Assembly: GCA_021442155.1 (NCBI GenBank)
Contig: CM038222.1
Coordinates: 17,453,908 to 17,517,907, forward strand
Length of the DNA: 64,000 bases
Origin: Cymbidium sinense
Lineage: Eukaryota; Streptophyta; Magnoliopsida; Asparagales; Orchidaceae
Direction of reading: 5' to 3'
Below, one piece after another: positions 57,082 to 64,000 of this stretch. The notes under the pieces are model-generated. The model was not told the DNA's origin, made no database searches, and saw only the letters and a list, made by a program, of their open reading frames with translations. A program made the position numbers and the translations under genes. How positions within the stretch are numbered: position 1 is the first letter of the stretch; each line of letters begins with the position of its first letter.

Positions 57082-58594
57082 GAATATGGCTGCAGTGACC
57101 TCAAACTCGCAAATTACATTTCCTAATTTGGATGATCTGGCTAGGGCATCCAATTTTTTGGGGATTCTTGAACCCAATGCCATTCATGCTATTAAATCCT
57201 TTAAGGATGCACTTTCTGGTAAGAGCTCTATCTCTTCTGACTCGATGAATTTGATTTTAACTTCTTTTCAAGATATGCCTGCGATCATGTGATCAGATCT
57301 TGATGTCGAAAAGCTTGCAAAACCTTTCAAATTGATTTTGGTTGAAAATTTTTCTTTACACTAGTTGAATTTGGACAAGATATGATCATTTTTTCATAAC
57401 CTTAAACTTTTGGGTCCTTTCCTTATTCGCTTGATTGATCTATAACATATTCTGATTCAACATACGAATGATTTGGATTATTCAAGGGGTTTCTCATGTC
57501 GATCTTATTTTTTCATTATCTATCAAATGTGTTTATTAAATTGGTCTTCCCTTTTCGATATAACAGAGGAATCTCCTACTGTTCTTGTGTGGTTAGCTCA
57601 TCCAAATATGAGAATCCATTATGTTACCCATGAAGTTTTATTTATTATCGGGGCTCTTTTATGTTGTCCTCTCTAAATCAATCAGGTGAATGCTGTGAGA
57701 TCCCATCCCTCTATTGCTCAAATATTAGTTGAACTTGACATATCTAAAAAACATCATAAGGAGGTCTCGAATGAATCTGAAAAGTTTTGTTATTTACAAA
57801 AAGTCAAATTTGAAATGATTTTGATTATCTGTTCCCATTGGAAGATTCATGATCATGAAATTTCAGAGTGTTTTGTTCTTCACCTGCAACTTAAAAAGAA
57901 AATTTTGAATGATCCTATCTCTAAATTTGCTTCTGATAAAGTTAATAAAACTATTTTTGTACCTAAAAAAACTTAAATGTTTATATTAGGTTGGATTCTT
58001 TGGAATCTTATGATGTTACTAAAATTGCTGATTCTACTTCTCATTCTGACAATGACAAAGGTATTGTTAATGTTGAAAAAGATGGTCTGCCCAAAAACCT
58101 TTCTTTATAGGAAAATATGCCTATTATGGCAAATTCAAAATTCAAAGAGGCTGAAAAAATGATGATTCACTCTCTAAAGATTCCATTCATGCTTCTTTTC
58201 CAACATTAATTGATGAGAATGAGGATTTTAATGATAACTTGAATGATAATTTGAATGTGGATAAAATTCTTGAGCAAAATAATGATTTTGACATTGGTAA
58301 TTGTGCTTTGAATGGTATAATTTCTTTTTCGTCCCCTAATTCCAAGATTAATCTTCATTCTAATCCCACTTTTCAACAAAATGTTGATTTGGAAGAGGGG
58401 GAGTTGTGATTAGAGATGTTCTTACTGATCCTTATACTATTAATAATATTCCTAATCAATCTCTATCCGAAGGTGACACTTTGGATAAAAACATAAAATT
58501 TCAAACTGTCTTTAGAAAGAAAACTAAAAAATCTATGATGCAACCTCCTAATCTTGTTAGATCTACTAGATCTGAACCGTCTTCACATAAATGA
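57082..58594 (+). pseudogene. L1-type LINE ORF1, broken
   Basis: This is the nucleic-acid-binding ORF1 of the LINE. It opens with NMAAVTSNSQITFPNLDDL and IKSFKDALSG (57062-57290). DUF4283 follows across several frames (VEKLAKPFKLILVENFS, SFFHNLKLLGP, HVLIQHTNDLDYSRGFS-like, LVWLAHPNMRIHYVTHEVLF; about 57300-57670). Next is VRSHPSIAQILVELDISKKH with a zinc knuckle remnant ICSHWKIHDHEISECF near 57826, in which the second Cys has become Trp. The rest to about 58594 is a low-complexity Asp/Asn/Ser-rich linker ending KSMMQPPNLVRSTRSEPSS. At least six stops or shifts are present. The role in the family is to bind the element RNA. Confidence 0.72.
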
Positions 58595-58682
58595 TGTGTT
58601 GTTTCAATTTTTGGCTTAGGAGAGGATTTTTCTTATTCTCTCTCTTTATTTTTATTCTTTAATTTCCTTTTATAATTTATTT

Positions 58683-61600
58683 ATGTTTAATTCTCTTATT
58701 TGGAATGTTAGATGGATTAGTACCCTCACTATTCATAATCATATTAGAAATCTCTATAGAATTAATAATATCTCTTTACTTATTATTATTGAACCTCGTG
58801 TACATGTTGATAAAATCAATCATGTTGTTAGAGTGCTTGGTTTCAAAAAATTTTTCTCTACCATCAGTAATAAAATTTGGTTCTTTTGTAATAGCTTCTT
58901 AAATGTTTTAATTTTAGATGATCTGCAACAAGTGGTCAATGCTAAAATTTCTTTTGGTAATTCTTGTGTTCTAGGCTCTTTTGTTTATGCTTCTTGCAAT
59001 AGAGCTGGTCAGAATGTTCTTTGGGAGAATTTGTGAAGTTTTGCTCTTTTTATTAACAAACATTGGTTAGTTGGGGGTGATTTCAACACTATTATGTATT
59101 ATTTAGAAAGAAGGGGTGGTTGCCCTCCTAATATTTATTATATGGAGGAATTTTTTAATATGATTCTTGATTACAATCTTATTTACATTGAATTATACTT
59201 AACAAAACTCTAAGCTCTCGTAACATTTAGATAAAATTCTTTTCAACTCTCATTGGATTATTCAATGGCCTCTTACCTTTGTTAACCATTTGAGTAGAAC
59301 TTTATTTGACCATGCCCCACTTTTTGTTTTTATTAAAGAAATCTCTAAAAGATTAAACACCTTGCCCTCTTTCATATTTCAAAATATGTGGATTCAGCAT
59401 CTGGATTTTCTTAAAGTTGTGGCCATTAATTGGATTTCCCCATTACACCTTTATAATTCAATTAAGGGAATGAATAGATTATTGTTTAAGCTTAAAAGGC
59501 TCAAACAAAATCCAGTTTTATTGAACAAACATTATTTTAAAAATCTTTTTGCTAATATAAAAAATATGGAACTTTTTATTTGTGATCTTGAAAATGTTGT
59601 TTTGACTAACTCTTCTAAGCTTACGGATTTGAATGAAGCTAAAGAAAAACTTTTCAATTATTAAAATATGGAAGAGACCTAATGGTGGCAAAAAGTTGCT
59701 AGTAAATATATTGCTGATGAGGATAGAAATACTAGGTATTTTCATGCTTTATTTAATAAAAAGAGAGCTTTAAATTATATCCAAAAAATTAAAAATGATA
59801 ATTGAGATTGGATCACTGATATTAATGTTATTAAAGATTCTGTTATTAACCATTTTAGAAATATGCTTAATAAAATCCACTCTTATTAAGCTATTTCTAG
59901 TTCACATTTGATCCCCTCTATTATTACCAATGATGACAGTCATTGGCTTCCTAGGTTGCCTACTGAAGATGAGATTGGTAAAGTTCTCAATAGAATGAAC
60001 ATTGATTTTTTTGCTAGTCCGGAGGGTTATACTACTTAATTTTTTCAAAATTGTTGGTCTATTATTAAGCATGACTTAATTGATGATATTATTTATTTCT
60101 TTATTAATAATCTTCTCCCTAAATATTTTTCAAGAATTTCCATTATTTTTATACCTAAAATAGATAATCCAGATTCTTGGAGTGATTTCATACCTATTAG
60201 TCTTTGAACTTTTTTTAATAAATTGAATTCTAAAATTCTTGCTAATAGACTTAGTCCTTTACTTAACAAAATTATCTCTCAACCAAAGTGGTTTTGTTAG
60301 AGGGAGATTAATATCTGATAACATTCTTCTTTCTCAAGAGCTTATTCATGATTTGGATGTTCCAACTATAGATGGTAACATCCTTTTTAAATTAAATATT
60401 TCTAAAGCCTTTGATAATATATCTTCGGATTTCCTTTTAAATATCCTACATTTATTTGGTTTCCCTAAAAATTTCATTCACCTTATTAAAAATGTATTAA
60501 TAATGTTTGGTTTTCTATTCTTCTTAATGGTGAAGCTTTAAGCTTCTTTCCTTCTTCTCATGGTTTGAGATAAGGAGTTAATTTTTCCACTTCTTTGTTT
60601 ATTATTGATTTGGAATACCTTCCTAGGTTGTACTTTAGAACTCTTGGTGGTATCCCTATTTCTCATCTTAGATTTGTTGATGATTTCATTATCTTTTGTA
60701 ATGCTTGTTTTCATCATATCAAAAGACTTAAGAGATTTTTAAATAATTTTGATAGAGAAATTGGTCTTTCTATAAATGAAAGCAAGAGCTACTTTATTAC
60801 CTCCTCTAAAATTTCTAATGATAAAATCAATCATATCTTGAGAATCACTAACTTTAAACACCACAACTCCCTAGTAAATATCTGGGTACTCTTTTCAAAG
60901 GTCAAAAAAGATCCCATCTTTATGATGAGCTCATCCAAAAATTTTCTAATAAAATTTCAATGTGTGAATTTCACTTACTTTCTTTTCGTGGCAGGTTTAC
61001 TTTGCATAAGAGTACTCTTAATTTGATGCTTTTATATCTTATTCAAACCATTATCCTAACTAATTCAATCTTAAATAGAATTGATCGTCTCCTTAATAAA
61101 TTTTTTTGGGGCTCTAATAATTCAGTTAAATGGATGCGTTGGACTTCTTGGCATAAATGTTGTGGTCCTCTAGGTGAAGGTGGGCTTGGCTGCAAACCTA
61201 TTTGTGAAGCTATTACTGCCTTCTCCCATAAACTCTGGTGGAATTTTAGAAAAAAAAGATAGGCCCTAGGTTAATTTTATTATAACTAAATACTACGAGG
61301 GTAAGCACCCTCTAATCTGTACTTATAAAGTTGGTGACTCCCCGGTTTGGATAAGGCTTTGCAATATTAAATGGGAGGCTAAATCTTTGATATCTTGGAG
61401 TATAAATTCAAGATCTTCTTTCTTTTGGCAAAATGACTGGATTGGTGGTGGTTTTAGTGATTATTTTTTATTTACACATTCTACTGCTACTACTAAAGTT
61501 AACTCCTTTTAGCCTAATAACCAATTGAATGATAGTAAACTTAATGAAGTTATTCCTATCTCTCTTTTGGATGAATTTAGTGATATTACTATCCTTTCCA

Positions 61601-62708
61601 ATAAACCTGATCAAATTCTTGTTAAGTTGTCTTATAATGGTGATTTTATTCTTAAAGAGGCTTGGAATTATATTAGAGATGCTCATATTTCTTCTAACGT
61701 ATTTATTAAACTTTGGAATGATATCATCCCTATCTCTTATTTTGTCCTTGGAGAATTTGAAAGAACTTCATTCATGTTGATTCCTTGCTCTGAGATAAAA
61801 GATTTCATTTTCCTTCCAAATGTTATTGTTATTTTCATATTAAAAATGGAAATCATGTTACTGTCAATGGTACTATTGCCCCCAAATTATGGATTTGGTA
61901 TGATGATCTTTTTAATACTAATCATTTCCATGGCTTTCTTTCTTTATATCAACTACTTGAAGCCTATTTTCAAAAAAATGTGAAAGGTCATATCCAAGTT
62001 TTAATTGCCATTACCCTTATTTGGTTCATATGGATGGATAGAAATGATGCTAAATATCATGGTATTCCTATGAATCATAAAAGGATTGCTAGAACCAAAG
62101 AAAAAAATTCATGCATTATTTAATGCTAATTTAATTTGTAAAACACATTTTAGAGGTTTCAAATTTATGGCCAAAAAATTGGATCTTTACTTGCTTGAGA
62201 TCACCTTCTGTAAAGAAGATTGAATTATATATTGGATAAAACCTCACAATAATATTATTAGAATTAATACTGATGGCTCTGTCTCTCAGAATACACTTAG
62301 TTATGGTGATATTTTTAGGGATTTAAAAGGTAATGTCATTTGTGCTTTTGCTTATCCTCTTAAAGCTTGTTCTATTATTTATGCTGAATTAATGGTTGTA
62401 AATAAAGCTATTGATATTTGTTTGCAAAAAGGTTTTTAATATTTGGATTGAAGTTGATGCTCTTTTAGTCATTGACAAGCTGACATCCACTAAGATGGGG
62501 AATGTAGATTTATTCTATCTTCTTAATCATACTAGAACACTCCTCTCTCAAGTAAAATTTGGCAAGAAAGAAATGCCTGTGTAGATTTTCTAGCTAATCT
62601 AGGTGCTGAATTAAACTATCGCACTCTTTATGATCATTTTAATTTACTTAGACAATTTAAAGGCTTAGTTAATCTAGATAACACTGGATTACCTTATCTT
62701 AAAAATTA
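58683..62708 (+). pseudogene. L1-type LINE ORF2, broken
   Basis: The endonuclease part starts with SLIWNVRWIS and SLLIIIEPRVHVDK (58683-59036), then WLVGGDFNTI near 59067 and RTLFDHAPLFVFIKE near 59293, where the family has SDHAP. A linker to RT spans 59290-59664. RT follows with FVRGRLISDNILLSQE (about 60293), LFKLNISKAFDN, SHLRFVDDFIIF with FVDD at 60673-60684 (both catalytic Asp kept) and LSINESKSYF. A zf-RVT-like segment lies near 61700-61880 and RNase H near 62230-62640 (IRINTDGSVS, WIEVDALLVIDKL, CVDFLANLGA). The end is VNLDNTGLPYLKN before TAA about 62708. There are many stops and shifts. Confidence 0.82.
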
Positions 62709-63310
62709 ATTTTGCTTCATGTTTTTAGGTTTTCTATGTTTTTCTTTGTGTGCATTTTCATTTTGCTGCATTCTTCTGGCTAGTTCACTCTCTTGTCTGG
62801 TTTGTGTTGCAATATTTGGGAGATCTCCTTGAGGTGGTTGTTGGTTGTTCAGACACTATTATTAGAGAGGTTTTCTCATTGGTTGACTATTTTATTTAAG
62901 GATCTGAATGTCAACAATTTCTTCAAGTGCTGCCTTAAACTTGTGGTGGCCTCCTTTTGGGTTATGCCTCTACCTACTTTTGGCTTTTTTCCTTTTCTTA
63001 ATTTTCTTTGGTATTTCCTCTTATTTTGGTTAGCCTTTTATTTACTTAGGATGGTTTTTTTGCTACTAATTTGGTCCTGGTGGGTGTTGTTGTTTGCTAC
63101 AACCCTCTATGTGGCTGTCTTGGGTGGCTATATTTTATGGCTATTGTTTATCTTTTTACTCTTGAGTTTGTGCTGGGCCTTTTGGTGATTTTTTTCATCA
63201 GATTAGTTTTTGGCTTGGTGGCTATGTCCTTAAAATCACTCCCTAAAGAGACTAGATCATGTAAAGGGCATGCTTCAAATGACCTAAATCTAATGCTTTA
63301 AAAAATTTTA
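62709..63310 (+). other. T/G-rich 3' tail of the L1-type LINE, no gene
   Basis: This is low-complexity T/G-rich sequence after the ORF2 stop, like the tail at 25377-26840. The hydrophobic frames it holds reflect T-rich composition. It ends near an A/T-rich stretch (AAAAAATTTTATTTTATTTT) at about 63300-63322 that may be the decayed 3' end. Confidence 0.5.
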
Positions 63311-64000
63311 TTTTATTTTTATTTTGGAAAATTATTTTGATTCAACCTAATAGGATTTATATGACTAATGCATGTGAAAGAAGGTTATTGGCCAAAATCA
63401 GCGAGAAGGGAGGAGGTGAGTTTCTATAATGGCTCTCAAAGGTCAAGCCAAGTTTCTCTAGCAAAGGTTGATGCCCTCCAATCAAGAGTGAAATAAGATG
63501 CATTTGTGCATGATATTATAAAAGAAATGCTTATCCAACTAACAGGTTGCTAATTCTTTTATCTTGATTTTAAACCTAAGCTTTAGGTGAGGTTATGAAT
63601 TGCTTTAATTTTTATTTTTGAGTTGTTAAGTTGGGTAAAATATTTATTTTTCCCTAAAGAGCTTAATCCATATCCAGGCCATACATAAATGAAGAAAAAA
63701 ACTAGGAAAAGCATGCCACTTAATGCACAAGCTAAACAAATCAATAACCAATTTATAAAGCTAATCACAAAAAGAATAAAAGGCCATTGTGGTCGGGCAC
63801 TACCCACAAACCCAAAAATATAAAATGTGGGTAGCCAAGCTCTACCCTTATACAACCCCGATTACAAATGAATTAAATTACAATTAAGCAAGGAATTCAT
63901 TGTTATAGGGCTCTTCAAGCTTTATTTCATCTTTCTTTATTATTTCTTTCTTCTTCTTTTCTTCTTTGGTTCTATCTTTTGGATGGTTGTAGATGCTCCA
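63311..64000. other. Unassigned DNA at the right edge
   Basis: No recognisable gene. A minus-strand open stretch of 90 codons (63855-63583) is hydrophobic, but it has no family resemblance and no visible promoter. Its composition resembles the T-rich tails of the LINEs read from the other side. The last 100 bp is T/C-rich (TTTCTTCTTCTTTTC). The region is no longer telomere-like, so the array does not continue here. Confidence 0.4.

Larger units (their letters stand above)
56932..63310 (+). mobile_element. L1-type LINE, nearly complete, broken
   Basis: This non-LTR retrotransposon lies on the plus strand and ends the satellite array. It has a leader (about 56932-57090), ORF1 with DUF4283 and zinc knuckle remnants, ORF2 with endonuclease, RT, zf-RVT and RNase H, and a T/G-rich 3' tail. 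Its length of about 6.4 kb fits a nearly full plant L1. It is related to, but clearly diverged from, the element at 22896-25376, as the RT and RNase H parts align through their motifs. Many stops and small shifts break both ORFs. The ends are approximate because no target-site duplication or clear poly(A) was identified. Confidence 0.82.

Noticed and set aside
62793..63301. Two overlapping hydrophobic frames after the second L1-type LINE
   Set aside because: Same situation as at 25564-26743: T-rich 3' tail sequence without a domain or its own promoter signal.

Overview
The window reads as gene-poor heterochromatin from a land-plant nuclear genome, probably an angiosperm. The evidence is the plant telomere heptamer CCCTAAA, L1- and RTE-type LINEs, a Tat-like Ty3/gypsy polyprotein, and repeated pieces of a plant glycine-rich RNA-binding protein (GRP) gene. 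I find no intact protein-coding gene and no rRNA, tRNA or CRISPR array. Every coding segment is a fragment or a broken copy.

About 35 kb is one satellite-like array in four blocks (about 1130-5165, 8170-22360, 36894-43093 and 46174-56931). The + strand is almost free of G and is built from CCCTAAA and its decayed forms (CCTAAA, CTAAA, AAATAAA). The array is ordered. A unit of about 0.9-1.1 kb runs: anchor A (CCTAC-YAG-TTTACTTAATT, then an A-run), a telomere-like block of 100-450 bp, anchor B (near AGCTAAAAACCTAAACCTAA), and a body of about 700 bp rich in AAATAAA/CCTAAA that ends at the next anchor A. I located about 28 copies of anchor A. In seven units the telomere block contains a piece of about 0.46-0.5 kb from a GRP gene (end of the RRM, the whole Gly-rich tail and the 3' UTR). 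All seven share the same 5' breakpoint and orientation, and these units are longer, 1.65-2.1 kb. Two further sites keep only the UTR tail.

Other elements interrupt the array. Two RTE-clade LINEs of about 3 kb lie on the minus strand (5166-8169 and 43094-46173). A 14.5 kb compartment (22360-36827) holds an L1-type LINE with an inverted 5' piece, a tandem repeat with a period near 415 bp, a decayed minus-strand Tat-like gypsy pol region, a 170-180 bp tandem repeat and about 3.7 kb of unassigned AT-rich DNA. A second L1-type LINE (about 56932-63310, plus strand) closes the array on the right. At the left edge, 1-1129 carries a decayed minus-strand coding fragment that I do not recognise.

The parts do not form a working pathway. 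They record a history: telomere-like DNA became a satellite, a gene fragment was captured and spread with it, and retrotransposons inserted later. The main result is this compound satellite of telomere-like blocks carrying a GRP gene fragment.
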